A stretch of DNA of 64,000 nt from Mytilus edulis (taxonomy: Eukaryota > Mollusca > Bivalvia > Mytilida > Mytilidae), in NCBI RefSeq assembly GCF_963676685.1, contig NC_092349.1, positions 35,508,293-35,572,292 of the forward strand, in the 5' to 3' direction. Of the stretch, positions 1-10,059 are shown one piece after another. Position 1 is the stretch's first letter. Every line of letters begins with the position of its first letter. The notes below the pieces were generated by a model that was given only the letters and a program-made list of their open reading frames with translations, was not told the origin of the DNA and ran no database searches. A program made the translations under genes and the position numbers.

Positions 1-1210
1 AGTATTTATACATCTCTTACAACAAAATATAAAAAGTAGAGACCTAAGACTATATATATTGATGTTTCAACTCATGATGGGGTTCAACTTGATTTTTTAG
101 ACTTAGCCTTTTGAATATATGTTTAGGCTACAACAGTGAACTAATGGAAGAAATAAATGTCTAAAAAAACAACGAATGATATAAACATACAACAAATTTA
201 AAGTGCCTAACTATATAAGTTTAACATAGAAAAGTATACGACGTATAATTGATTTTAAGACCGAGAAATATTTTCCAGTTAACAAACATATATACATAAG
301 TACGTGTACGTACAATTGAAATTAAAATGAGATTTATAGAATAAATTATCGAAGAATCCAAAAAGAAAAATATTCAACGAGTGACCGAACAACACATGAA
401 TTTGCTAATGCGCGCAGCCTATTTGAATTCTTTGATTAGTTATTCTTTTTATTACATTGGCAAATGGCCTTTTTTAAGTAGAAAGGGTAAGAAACTAACA
501 TGTATATCTAAAAGAGATTTAAATTTCACACACATTATTTGATAAGAAGATACCAAGTCAATAGCTGATAAAGAAATTAAGAAAACAAATGGCACACATA
601 CAGGTGAACTCGTTTGGACCCTGCAAGATGATTGATCAAAAGGAAAAATGTAAATCCTATAATATTAATGCACTGGTCATTAGTCATTTCTTTGCATGTC
701 TTCTGTCATAATCATAACAGACTAAATGCACTGATCCAGGGTTTGGTGTTTGAAGGCTCTACCAATGTTAGGAGTTAAAGAACTATATTTTACCCCAAAA
801 AAATGGATGTAGTCTAATCTATGAAATATATTCATTTCTTAAAAAAAAGGGGTGAGGTATAATTGAAGAAAAAAAAATAATAAGCAACTTCGCATCCAAT
901 TTAAGATTTCAAGCATGTCAGTCATTGTGATTACAATTTCTAAAACATATCATTTATTCATTTTTTTTTCTAATATATTTTTCGGTGTTAAAAAAGTTAT
1001 CTAGTCCTCCCCTGAGTGCTCCGTATAAAAACATTTTGGGGGAAAACACAGATACATTGGATTTGACAGTTTGACACCACCATTTAATTGCTTTTGTGCT
1101 GCTACTCGTTACTCGACACGTTACTAGGATAACCTTGGGGTGATATGTATAAAACTACTTATCCGAAAGCACGGATTTTTTTCTACATGTCCTACGATAA
1201 ATAAATAATA
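1..1210. other. AT-rich intergenic DNA, nothing recognised
   Basis: No open frame with protein-like composition, no repeat structure and no splice-bounded exon was seen. Short A/T homopolymers are frequent. Confidence 0.5.
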
Positions 1211-1212
1211 CG

Positions 1213-1846
1213 ATAAGATCTGTCCTACTAAAATACGCTTGGGAACGCCCGAGAAAAGAAAAAGCGCCCGAGGAAGAAAAAAAGACCCGGGAGAATAAGT
1301 GATTTCCTGAATGAAAAAAAAAAACATTGCGCGTTTCACCCGTATAAATGGGGATATTTACGATGCCAAATCTAAAGTGTGTAGATAGTGTTGTTGCATT
1401 TTTACATTTTAGATTTAAAAATTGTATATAAGTTGGTAAATATAAGTATATAGAAGAATCATGAACGATATTGTCCTCGATCAAAACGTATATTTAGTTA
1501 GTTTTAAAAAAATCAGTGCCCGAGGTCTAATATTCGCAACTGCATAGTGAACACTTGTTCAATTACTTTTACCGTTCTTAAATAATGTGCAACTCCTTTA
1601 ATTTTATAAAATTAATATTAATCTGGGAAATTTGAGAAACGTATCTGTCGGTGTTTAACGATTTATAAATCTTCAGCATAAACTGTGATCCATTATTATC
1701 TTTTCGAAATAGTATTCATATATTATTGTTAAAATTGAAACATTCATCTCTATATATTTTCCCCGGGCGCTATTTTTTTCCCCCGGCGCTTTTTCTTCAT
1801 CCGGGCGCTCCCGACGCTTTTTAGTAGGACCCGATTAGATATCTTA
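1213..1846. mobile_element. Nonautonomous element with about 90-bp terminal inverted repeats
   Basis: The left end (about 1213-1300) and the reverse complement of the right end (about 1757-1846) match with a few differences. Both carry a TCCTACTAAAA block, then GGGAACGCCCG/GGGAGCGCCCG, then GAAAAAGCGCC, then a purine run and a CCCGGG core. The GC-rich ends stand out from the AT-rich surroundings. The roughly 450 bp between them has no coding potential. No clear target-site duplication was found, so the superfamily is unknown. It could be a MITE or a fold-back element. Confidence 0.65.
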
Positions 1847-1849
1847 ACT

Positions 1850-2645
1850 TAAGTAGTTTTAAATTATTGAAAAACAATAGTTAATAGTTTTAAATAGTTT
1901 TAAGGAGTATGATTGGATTTAAGTAGAGTAGAACTCGTTTTTATAGTTTTACTTATAATTTTGCAAGTTAAATTAATCTAATCGTTATTTTTCAGTACAA
2001 TATGAATTATGTTGAAACAAAGTTACAATTTCTTTTACAAATAACAGTATTTTTTAAATAGTTTATTACAGTGTAGAAAGTTGAACGTTAATCTTAACGG
2101 GATTCCTAAATGTTATGACACCTTCAGTAGGTCAGTCTAGTCATTAAGAGTTCAAATAATAGTCGTCTGCAAATGCAGCTGGTGGATATTTAATTACATT
2201 GTTTTTATCATCTCTGGGAATCAGGTTAACTTAGTGTGAAATTTTCTGTCTAATGTTGCAGACGTAAACAGTTCGCTTTTATTACAGCGAAAACAATGTT
2301 GTGAAATTATAATAAATGTTGTAAATATTGGATAAAAAAATTAGTTATAAGCAAACATTCGATGTCACTGCTTTAGAGGAGATGATACTTTTGCAAATTT
2401 AAATGTGAAATTACAAAAAATCCTAATGCAATTGTTATAAAATATATCATATAACAAATACTATGAGAAAAATATAAAAATATTCATAACTGTCATACAA
2501 GCGCGGAATATAGTTTCAATTGGGAGATATATTCTCCGTAACACATTCGAATATCAACCAGAATACAGGTGCGCCTATACATGCGATTTCTTTATAATAA
2601 ATAACTAGAGGCTTTAAAGTACGAAGTCCTGTTGGTCTCACACAG
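1850..2645. other. AT-rich intergenic DNA, nothing recognised
   Basis: No coding, RNA or repeat structure was identified in this stretch. Confidence 0.5.
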
Positions 2646-2649
2646 ATTA

Positions 2650-3785
2650 TAAAGTGTCTTTTAAAGTCCTGCGCTGTGTAAAGTGTAGCGCTGGAGATAT
2701 AGAGTCTAGCGCTAGAGATGTAAAGTCTAGCGCTGGATATGTAAAGTCCAGCGCTGAAGATGTAATGTCTAGCGCTGGAGATGTAAAGTCCAGCGCTGGA
2801 GATCTAAAGTCTAGCGCTGAAGATGTAAAGTCAAGCACTGAAGATGTAAAGTCTAGCGCTGGGGATGTAAAGTCTAGCACTGGAGATGTGTAAAATCTAG
2901 CGCTGGAGATATGCAAAGTCTAGCGCTAGAGATGTAAAGTCAAGCGCTGCAGATGTAAAACCAAGCGCTGCAGATGTAAAGTCTAGCGCTGAAGATGTAC
3001 TATCAAGCGCTGGAGATGTAAAGTTAAGCGCTGGAGATCTAGATGTAAAGTAAAGCGCTGGAGATATAAAGTATAGCGCTGGAGATGTAAAGTCAAGCGC
3101 TGGAAATGTAAACTCCAGCGCTGGAGATCTAAAGTCTAGCGCTGAATATGTAAAGTCAAGCGCTGAAAATGTAAAGTCTAGCGCTGGGGATGTAAAGTCT
3201 AGCACTGGAGATGTGTAAAATCTAGCGCTGGAGATATGCAAAGTCTAGCGCTGGAGATGTAAAGTCAAGCGCTGCAGATGTAAAACCAAGCGCTGCAGAT
3301 GTAAAGTCTAGCGCTGAAAATGTACTATCAAGCGCTGGAGATGTAAAGTTAAGCGCTGGAGATCTAGATGTAAAGTAAAGCGCTGGAGGTATAAAGTATA
3401 GCGCTGGAGATGTAAAGTCAAGCGCTGGAAATGTAAACTCCATGCAGCGCTGGAGATCTAAAGTCTAACGCTGAATATGTAAAGTCAAGCGCTGTAGATG
3501 TAAAGTCTATCGCTGTGGATGTAAAGTCTAGCGCTGGAGATGTGTAACATCTAGCGCTAGAGATATGCAAAGTCTAGCGCTCAAGATGTAAAGTCAAGCG
3601 CTGGAGATGTAAAATCAAGCGCTGGAGATGTAAAGTCTAGCGCTGAAAATGTAAAATCAAGCGCTGGAGATGTAAAGTTAAGCGCTGGAGATCTAGATGT
3701 AAAGTCAAGCGCTGGAGATATAAAGTCAAGCGCTGGAAATGTAAAGTCCAGCGCTGAAGATGTAAAGTCTAGCGCTGAAGATATA
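2650..3785. repeat. 21-bp minisatellite with about 327-bp higher-order repeats
   Basis: The unit is 21 bp and centres on the palindrome AGCGCT followed by GGAGATGTAAAGTCT. About 50 diverged units are present. Because 21 is a multiple of 3, the array stays open in several frames and gives artefact reading frames of a seven-residue repeat (SSAGDVK on the plus strand, ALDFTSP on the minus strand). A distinctive variant block (TGTGTAAAATCTAGC followed by ATATGCAAAG) recurs near 2887, 3212 and 3541. This shows higher-order units of about 325-329 bp, so blocks of about 15 units were duplicated after the single units had diverged. Confidence 0.93.
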
Positions 3786-3811
3786 ATAAAATTAATGGTA
3801 TCAATTTTCTT

Positions 3812-3856
3812 GCACCAGATGCGCAATTCGACAATACATGTCTCTTCAGTGATGCT
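3812..3856 (-). ncRNA. Hammerhead ribozyme, type I, subfamily B copy 1 (degenerate)
   Basis: Read on the minus strand: stem I strand GCAUCA, core CUGAAGA, stem II GACA/UGUC with a five-base loop, GAA, stem III UUGCGCAU, cleavage-site C, then UGGUGC closing stem I. Position 7 is A instead of U, which hammerheads tolerate (core CUGANGA). The conserved 15.1-16.1 pair is U-U instead of A-U, so this copy is probably weak or inactive. Confidence 0.8.
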
Positions 3857-3861
3857 CGTGG

Positions 3862-3893
3862 CAGGGGCGGGTCCAGGTAAGGGCGTAATGGGC

Positions 3894-3932
<39 letters not shown>

Positions 3933-4464
3933 ATCGTTATAATCTGCTAGTTATACTAGAAATATATATGTATATTTCCACATTAAAGCAATACTCAGAA
4001 CGAAAGAACTTTATTCTTCAGTGTTTATTTGTCTTGTATCATGTGTGTCGTTCAACGAAACCCGAACTTAATCAAAAATAGAGGGATAACTTCATAATTT
4101 GATGCTAAATTGTTGAAATTCAGGAGCTTCTGATCTTCCCCATGGATCCTCAACCGTAATCACGCCTCTCGTTCATAAAATCTTGGTTACTCCTTATACC
4201 CTTGAGTTTGGAATTTCTCGTTATTGGTCTACTGCCCAATCATTTTAATATACCATAGACAATTAATGGAGAGAACTCGGCATAAAAAATGTCACACCCT
4301 GACACTTTAACTATAAAATATACATGCTCCAAGTCAGGAATCGTTACATTAGTGCAATTTTCTATTATTTTATGTTTTTAAGCCCAAAAAAATTTTCGCC
4401 TCGCTTCGCTCGCCGAAATATTTTATTCTACGCCCCCCTTTAAAATATCCTGGACACGCCCCTG
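3862..4464. mobile_element. Nonautonomous hAT-like DNA transposon (603 bp) with 5-bp target duplication
   Basis: The ends are imperfect inverted repeats: CAGGGGCGGGTCCAGG on the left and, reverse-complemented, CAGGGGCGTGTCCAGG on the right. The element is flanked by CGTGG at 3857-3861 and 4465-4469. The uninterrupted sequence is present at 4817-4824 in the neighbouring monomer, with one CGTGG, so an empty site is visible in the same window. A CAGGGG terminus is typical of hAT elements, which usually make 8-bp duplications; 5 bp is less common. A run of about 30 A lies near the left end. There is no transposase, so it depends on one supplied in trans. Confidence 0.85.
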
Positions 4465-4771
4465 CGTGGCCAAAATATTTCAAATCCAAAGCTTATAAAA
4501 AAGATGAAGAGCTATAACCCAAAAGGTCCAAAAAGTATAGCCAAATCCGTGAAAGGAATCAGAGCTTTGCATGAGGGAGATACATTCCTTAATTTATAAC
4601 AATTTCTATCATTTTGTAATAGCAAATTTTAATAACACATAAAAAATCCGTATTTTCATGCCAATACCGAAGTACTGGCTATTGGGCTGGTGATACCCTC
4701 GGGGACTAATAGTCCATCAGCAGAGGCATCGACCCAGTAGTAGTAATAAAATTAACGGTATCAATTTTCTT

Positions 4772-4816
4772 GCACCAGATGCGCAATTCGACAATACATG
4801 TCTCTTCAGTGATGCT
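4772..4816 (-). ncRNA. Hammerhead ribozyme, type I, subfamily B copy 2 (degenerate)
   Basis: Identical to the copy at 3812-3856 through all three helices, including the U-U mismatch at 15.1-16.1. The mismatch was therefore present before the dimer formed, or the dimer was copied from one RNA. Confidence 0.8.
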
Positions 4817-4903
4817 CGTGGCCAAACTATTTGAAATCCAAAGCTTATATAAAAGATGAAGAGCTATAATACAAAAGGTCCAAAAAGTATAGCCAAATCC
4901 GTA

Positions 4904-4975
4904 TAAAGTGTAGCACTGAAGATGTAAATTCAAGCGCTGTAGATGTAAAGTCTATCGCTAGAAATGTAAAATCGT
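4904..4975. repeat. Resumption of the 21-bp minisatellite
   Basis: Three to four degenerate 21-bp units (AGCACTGAAGATGTAAA, AGCGCTGTAGATGTAAAG and relatives) directly follow the ribozyme-element dimer. They are the right flank of the interrupted minisatellite. Confidence 0.8.
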
Positions 4976-5009
4976 GTTTTATAGTGTGTTGCAAATAAGG
5001 ATGCCAGAA

Positions 5010-5910
5010 AAGCCTCGGTCACATCTTACCGGATAGCTCGAACCCACGCCTAACGGAAAACCTTTTTTCAATCCGTTCATATCCGTTAGACGTCCGTTCT
5101 TATTCGTAAGACGTCCGTCCATATCCGTTGCATGTCCGTTAAGCGTACGTTTTATCCGTCGACGTCCGTTCTGTCCGGTGGAAAATTTTGAGCATATTCA
5201 AAACGTTGAACGGACGTCCAACGGATAAAATGTCCGTTGAACGTCCGTTAGGCGTCCGTTTTGTACGATACTCGTCCGTTTCGTTTCCATTTTGTATACG
5301 TTACGTGTCCGTTATACATCTGTTGGTGGTCTGGATGATAAACTCACCAACGGACTTCAACCGGACGTATAACGGATAAAACGGATGTTAAACGAATGAG
5401 AAACGGACTTCTACCGGACGTATAACGGATAAAACGGATGATCAACGGAACTGAAACGGATATATGCCAATTGAATTTTTTGCGTCAGAAATGCCGATTA
5501 TTGGTATGTCAGATTTCTTAAGGTTCATGAATTCTTATTATTCATAATCAACCTTATTATAAGGGCGATTCTTCACAATCAAGCAGCTCTTATTTCAGAC
5601 GCTGACCTTATGCGGTATTTTGAAGAATAAACCAAAAACAGTTACACCTAAACATTTTGAATATTTATGCGATGTACATGTATTATTATTGTTGCCTTTT
5701 ATTTTTCCGTATATATTGTTCATCCGTTTTATCCGGTACGCTTCCGTTAGGTGTGCGTTTTATGCGATACTCTTCCGTTGGATGTACGTTCGACATCCGT
5801 TCTGTCCGGTACATTTCCGTTTCTCGTACTTTGCATATCACACCTTACCGGATAGCACGAACGGACGCCTAACGGATGAAAAAAAAAGATGTCCGGACAG
5901 AACGGATGTC
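5010..5910. repeat. Fold-back TCCGTT / AACGGA repeat region
   Basis: Dozens of copies of TCCGTT or CGTCCGTT fill 5065-5300. The reverse complement AACGGA dominates 5345-5465. Between about 5735 and 5900 the pattern TCCGTT then AACGGA recurs. A segment containing CTTACCGGATAGC, then ACGCCTAACGGA, occurs at both 5025-5060 and 5843-5880. The layout is two inverted arms of short degenerate repeats around a central unrelated segment (5480-5730), as in fold-back elements. Short open frames here are artefacts. Confidence 0.75.
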
Positions 5911-5956
5911 CAATGTATATACGGATGGTATGCTGCTTTCACGAAAAAATACTTTG

Positions 5957-6180
5957 GGTAGCACTTTCCCAAAGAGAATAAGCCTTCTTCAAATCTCTTC
6001 GATCATAAGTTTTAGTTTTATAAAAATGTCTATGAACCAGAGTTTGAATAGTGTCGAAACTTTTATATTGACTGCTTTATTTGAATGAACGAATCAGTAC
6101 ATTGCTTTAAAATTAATGCACTTATATAATAGAATAGAAGAGTACATCGATAGAGAATGGTTATTAAATTGGGTATGTTG
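5957..6180. repeat. Direct duplicate A
   Basis: This block (GTAGCACTTTCCCAAAGAGAATAAGCC onward, near 5957) is repeated at about 6661-6800 with roughly 80% identity by eye, through GAGTTTGAATRGTGTCGA and GATAGAGWATG to a shared ATTAAA motif. The second copy lacks about 60 bp in the middle. No coding potential was seen. Confidence 0.7.
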
Positions 6181-6199
6181 TGAATGTTAGATGAAATTG

Positions 6200-6350
6200 T
6201 CTACGTTTTTTTATTCTTCTGTAATGTTTACTGTTTTCAGAGTGTTTTTTTTTTCTTTTTTAGCCATGGCTTAGTCAGTTTATTTTCGACTTATGGGTTT
6301 TTATGTCCTCTGGGTATCATTTGCCTGTTTTTTGGTTATGATTTTTTTAA
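6200..6350 (-). repeat. Interspersed repeat family 'GCCATGGCTAA', diverged fragment
   Basis: It contains TTTTAGCCATGGCTTAGTCAG, then TTTATTTTCGACTTATGGG and CCTCTGGGTATC. This matches the fuller copies at 6925-7165, 17555-17755, 49000-49185 and 61405-61545. I recognise the family as very abundant in mussel sequences; its class is not established from this window. Confidence 0.6.
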
Positions 6351-6529
6351 AAGTAAAAGAAATGGAGGATAAATGGTTTATTTTTAAATAAATTGTTACC
6401 TATGTCAAATTCAACACATTGCCAGTGTTTATCTTATGAGATCACCACATGGTAGACATGTCTACCGAAACAAAAACATATTCCAATAAAATCGTTATCA
6501 AGATATGATCGATTTTTTAATATCTTGAT

Positions 6530-6660
6530 GCATTATAAGCATTTCCAAAATTATTTGATTTCATAATATTAATCCACACATTATGCTATCTTATAATATT
6601 ATTGATTTTTATAATATATCTTAAATTATGGTGTACCATAATATTCGTTATGGTGTAATA
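6530..6660. repeat. CATAATATTATG-rich palindromic segment
   Basis: Repeated near-palindromes of TAATATTA and CATAATATT occur here. A related block lies at about 9345-9470. Both may be ends of an AT-rich repeat. No function is assigned. Confidence 0.4.
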
Positions 6661-6800
6661 CTAGCACTTTACCAAAGAAAATAAGCCTTCTTTAAAAGTC
6701 TTCAATCATTAGCTTTAGTTTTTCAAAGATGACCATTAACGAGAGTTTGAATGGTGTCGATAGAGTATGCATGTTATTAAATGTGGTATTTTGTAGATGA
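6661..6800. repeat. Direct duplicate B, internally deleted
   Basis: This is the second copy of the block at 5957-6180. Confidence 0.7.
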
Positions 6801-6924
6801 TAAATGATAGTTATGGATTAACCGTTTTACAGATGATATCGGATATGTTCCTTATTTCATAACTAAAATCCCCTTTCCTTTTCACGTATATGACATACCG
6901 AATTAAAGTATTTACCGGGTTTGT

Positions 6925-7165
6925 AATAACATGAGCAACACGACGGGTGCCACATGTGGATCAGGATCAGCATACCCTTCCGGAGCACCTGATATCATCC
7001 ACAGTTTTCGTTGGGGTTCGTGTTGCTCAGTTTTTACCTTTCTGTGTTGTGTATTGGGTTCTATTATTTGAATGTTTGTCTTTTCTTTTTTTGCCATAGC
7101 CTTGTCAGTTTATTTTCGATCTATAAGTTTGACTGTCCCTCTGGAATCTGTCGCCCATCTTTCAC
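6925..7165 (-). repeat. Interspersed repeat family 'GCCATGGCTAA', long copy
   Basis: This is the longest copy in the window. On the minus strand it runs from the CCATAGC block, through the AACACAGAAAG block and the CAACACGAACCCCAACG block, to a GTGCTCCGGAAGGGTATGC segment and CACGACGGGTGC. Small open frames on both strands are not genes. Confidence 0.65.
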
Positions 7166-7269
7166 AGAGAGTGGTTATATTGTTTTAGTATTTTGTAAGC
7201 GCGACATTTTTGTAAACTTAATAGGTAGTAACATTCATATATGTAATTTATTATGGTATTAGTTTAAAG

Positions 7270-9340
7270 CAATTCAATGGGACGTCGTCATATATCTTAT
7301 ATGAATTCACTCGTTTAAACTTAAATTGGAGAAAAACAGTTTCCTTACGACAAAACACGATAATACCACATCAACCCGGCTTTTTACTAGTCTGAAATGT
7401 TCACCAGGATTCAAGTCTTGCTAGTTCACAAAGTGTTAGTCTGTTGTCTGCTCTCTGGCTGGAGTTGTCTCTTTTACATATGTTCCCTATTTCGATCTCA
7501 ATTTTATGTAATTAGACATGACGTCCTACTCGGACATATTATTGTGAATCCGGAGCAATAAGTCATTACTCTCAATAAAAAAAAAATACTACTTAATTCG
7601 GAAATTAAGGAATACAGGTGTTATAGTTTTAGAATATTAGCCGAGATAATAGAACAATTTTTAAACCTTTATACAACATTTCTCGTAGCTTTTATATTAT
7701 ATTTTATTGTTTGAATCAACTGATTTACCATTCAATGAATTGCGATTAACACGTAGTGATTGATATTTGTTTGGAGTGTTCAAATCTCTATATTATAAAT
7801 ATTTAATATATTTATTTATATTATTCTATATTATATTTTGACTAACAAACTTCGTGTTTTGACTAGTATGATGTGTAAAGAAGTCAACGAATAAATTTGG
7901 ATAAATAGAAATAGAATATTTTTTTTTTCGATTTTAATATTATATATTAACAAACAAAAATAAAAGTCTATTATAAATGTCGTCATGTATAAGTCATCAT
8001 CCACATTTCATACAGTACTTATATCTTAATTTATTTCCAAAAGATTATTTTGGCAGGTTGCACTCCCATTAGTACGTTGTGATATAATTTCAACTAGGCA
8101 TTAATATTATGAGTTCATTCTGCAATGTGTATAAATTTTCATATCAAACGTAAATTATGTCATCTGTTTCTTACCAATTAATGATACTGCTGAACTAAAT
8201 AATATTGTATTACATATGACCTTGCTTCGCATTGAAATAGTTTAATATTTACAATTTATTTCTTCTGCTGTTTTTATACTTGTATATAAATTAATTTTGT
8301 GGTTCTCAAGAACCAATATGTTATTTTAATTTTTTAAGATTTTTTTCTGCAGATATATAGAAGTGAAATGGACAATAACTGAATTTTCATATGCAACGTG
8401 TTATGTAGGAAAATAACAATCATACATGTCATAGTGCTGTTTTAAATACTCAGGTGTATCTATCATCAAATATTGACCGACGTCGAAATAAATATTTATT
8501 GGTTATACATCAAAATGAATATCTAATTTCTACCTGCCTATGTTTATAGATTATGATTTAAATTCTGTCTTGATGTCTCGATTTTTATTCTAAGATGTAA
8601 TTTTTATTTACATGTAAGACAACACAAGAGACTTTTCTTTTACAGACACAATTTTATTTTTAAAGGATTTGAAAAGAAACATTTCAAATTTGATGGTGAC
8701 AGAAAAAATACGTTGTATGCATGTGTATTCGAATTAATGTACCCACCTTACCCAATATACACAAATACACATAAGCAACATTAAAACGGTCTGCAACATA
8801 AACTGAATTTGAAACAATAACAATTGCATGTAATGAGTTTTTGTGGATCTGACCATTAATTAAATTTCGTCAACTCAAGACATATAAACACGTGAAAGTA
8901 ATGAGTTTCTATACCTATTGTGTACATAGTCATTTATAATTTATAAAGACGTCTGAATGATGTGTACTATTTTTTTTATAACATTTCCCCTTGATAAAAC
9001 TTATGTATTGAAAACGAGGTCAACTGACACACTTATTTTCTACATTTATTTTCTAAAACACGATTTATTCATTGTTTAAGGAACGATAATACACTTAACA
9101 AAAATATGGCTTATAAGACGACACGATTTGTCTCCCTTGTACAAAATACTGTTCTAGATAAAAGACATTGAAGACGAAAGCATTTTAAATAAGACGCGAG
9201 AAAGGCGACGATTGTCGGATGAATATAATCAATAGATGATCATAAAAATAGCATTTTAAGATTAATAAATTACGGAACTTGTTAGCAGTACCCAAAACAT
9301 TGTTTTTCGGACACATCAAATTTTATTTTTTCATGCATAA
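7270..9340. other. AT-rich intergenic DNA
   Basis: No gene was seen. A diverged copy of the TTGTCTCTTTGACACATTCCC repeat family lies at about 7395-7500. The remainder is AT-rich, with low-complexity tracts near 7780-7860 and 7915-7960. Confidence 0.5.
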
Positions 9341-9864
9341 TTATGAAATTCAATAATATTCAAAATTATGGACACACATAATATTACTGGAAATATTATT
9401 TAATCTCATAATATTATGACTTTTCATAAAGCAGTCAAATTTAGCCAATTCCATAATATTATGGAGTTCGCTAAGTGCCCCGACTACAGGCAAGGAGATA
9501 GCGAATTTTCTCTAACTGTCATCCAATCAGAACCATTGATACAAAATAATTGCATTAGAATAATTGTTTTACATCAATCGGTTCTTACATTTTTTTTCTC
9601 CAAATAGTAATTTTGAGCCTCGAAAAATTTACAAAGAGAAATGGCTTTAGCGCTCTGTGTAAGGCTGGTCATTTTTTTTTTACGTTATACAGTTCTTAAG
9701 CTTTTGATGCGGTTATGTTTTTATATAAACTGATGTTGTGTGATTGTGTTATTTTTATTTAGAATGTATTTTGTCTATTGAGCACGTAGAGTATCTGTAT
9801 GCTTTTGTTTGTTCTTTGTTAAAGCAGTCTTTTGTTTTATAGGGATATAGATTTTTTATGAGGT

Positions 9865-10040
9865 TAAGCTAGCTTAAATCCATTATTTTCTACCTAGGGG
9901 AAGGTTTATACCAAATCAGAAATCTGACAGTTGTGTTCCATTCATTTCATGTGTTTGAGCTTTCGATTGTGCCATGTTAACATTTTGAGATCTTTCTTTT
10001 TTTATTTATGTTAGTCTTTTGCCATGATCTTTTTGATTGC
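9865..10040 (+). repeat. Interspersed repeat family 'CCAAGTCAGGAATATGACAG', diverged copy
   Basis: The core CCAAATCAGAAATCTGACAGTTG, then TCCATTCATTTCATGTG, matches better copies at 14348-14530 and 54900-55130. Shorter fragments lie at 32775-32830 (plus strand) and 31310-31370 (minus strand). It is recognised as a common mussel repeat; the class is unknown. Confidence 0.55.
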
Positions 10041-10059
10041 CTTACAATAATACATTTTT

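Larger units (their letters stand above)
3784..4903 (-). mobile_element. Hammerhead-ribozyme element, subfamily B, partial dimer inserted in the minisatellite
   Basis: Two head-to-tail copies start near 3784 and 4740. After removing the 603-bp nested insertion and its 5-bp duplication, the spacing is 352 bp, close to the 355-bp satellite at the right end of the window. Shared blocks include the GGGCTGGTGATACCCTCGGGGAC segment (about 4687-4709 here), the ribozyme segment and the GGTCCAAAAAGTATAGCCAAAT segment. The 21-bp minisatellite continues on both sides (to 3783 and from 4904), with a possible TATA duplication at the junctions. The element therefore arrived as a multimer in an existing minisatellite. 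Metazoan retrozymes mobilise through multimeric or circular RNA, which would explain a dimer; that mechanism is inferred. Confidence 0.8.

Noticed and set aside
1321-1345. Another hammerhead, from GAAACGCGC on the minus strand near 1330
   Set aside because: No CUGANGA core lies nearby, and stem III would not be self-complementary.
2650-3785. CRISPR-like repeat-spacer array
   Set aside because: There are no unique spacers, units are contiguous and degenerate, and the DNA is eukaryotic. The same holds for the arrays at 43685 and 61738.
2647-3826. Long overlapping frames on both strands with seven-residue repeats (SSAGDVK, ALDFTSP)
   Set aside because: They arise because the 21-bp minisatellite unit is a multiple of three and lacks stops; both strands are open at once, and there is no start context or splice signal.
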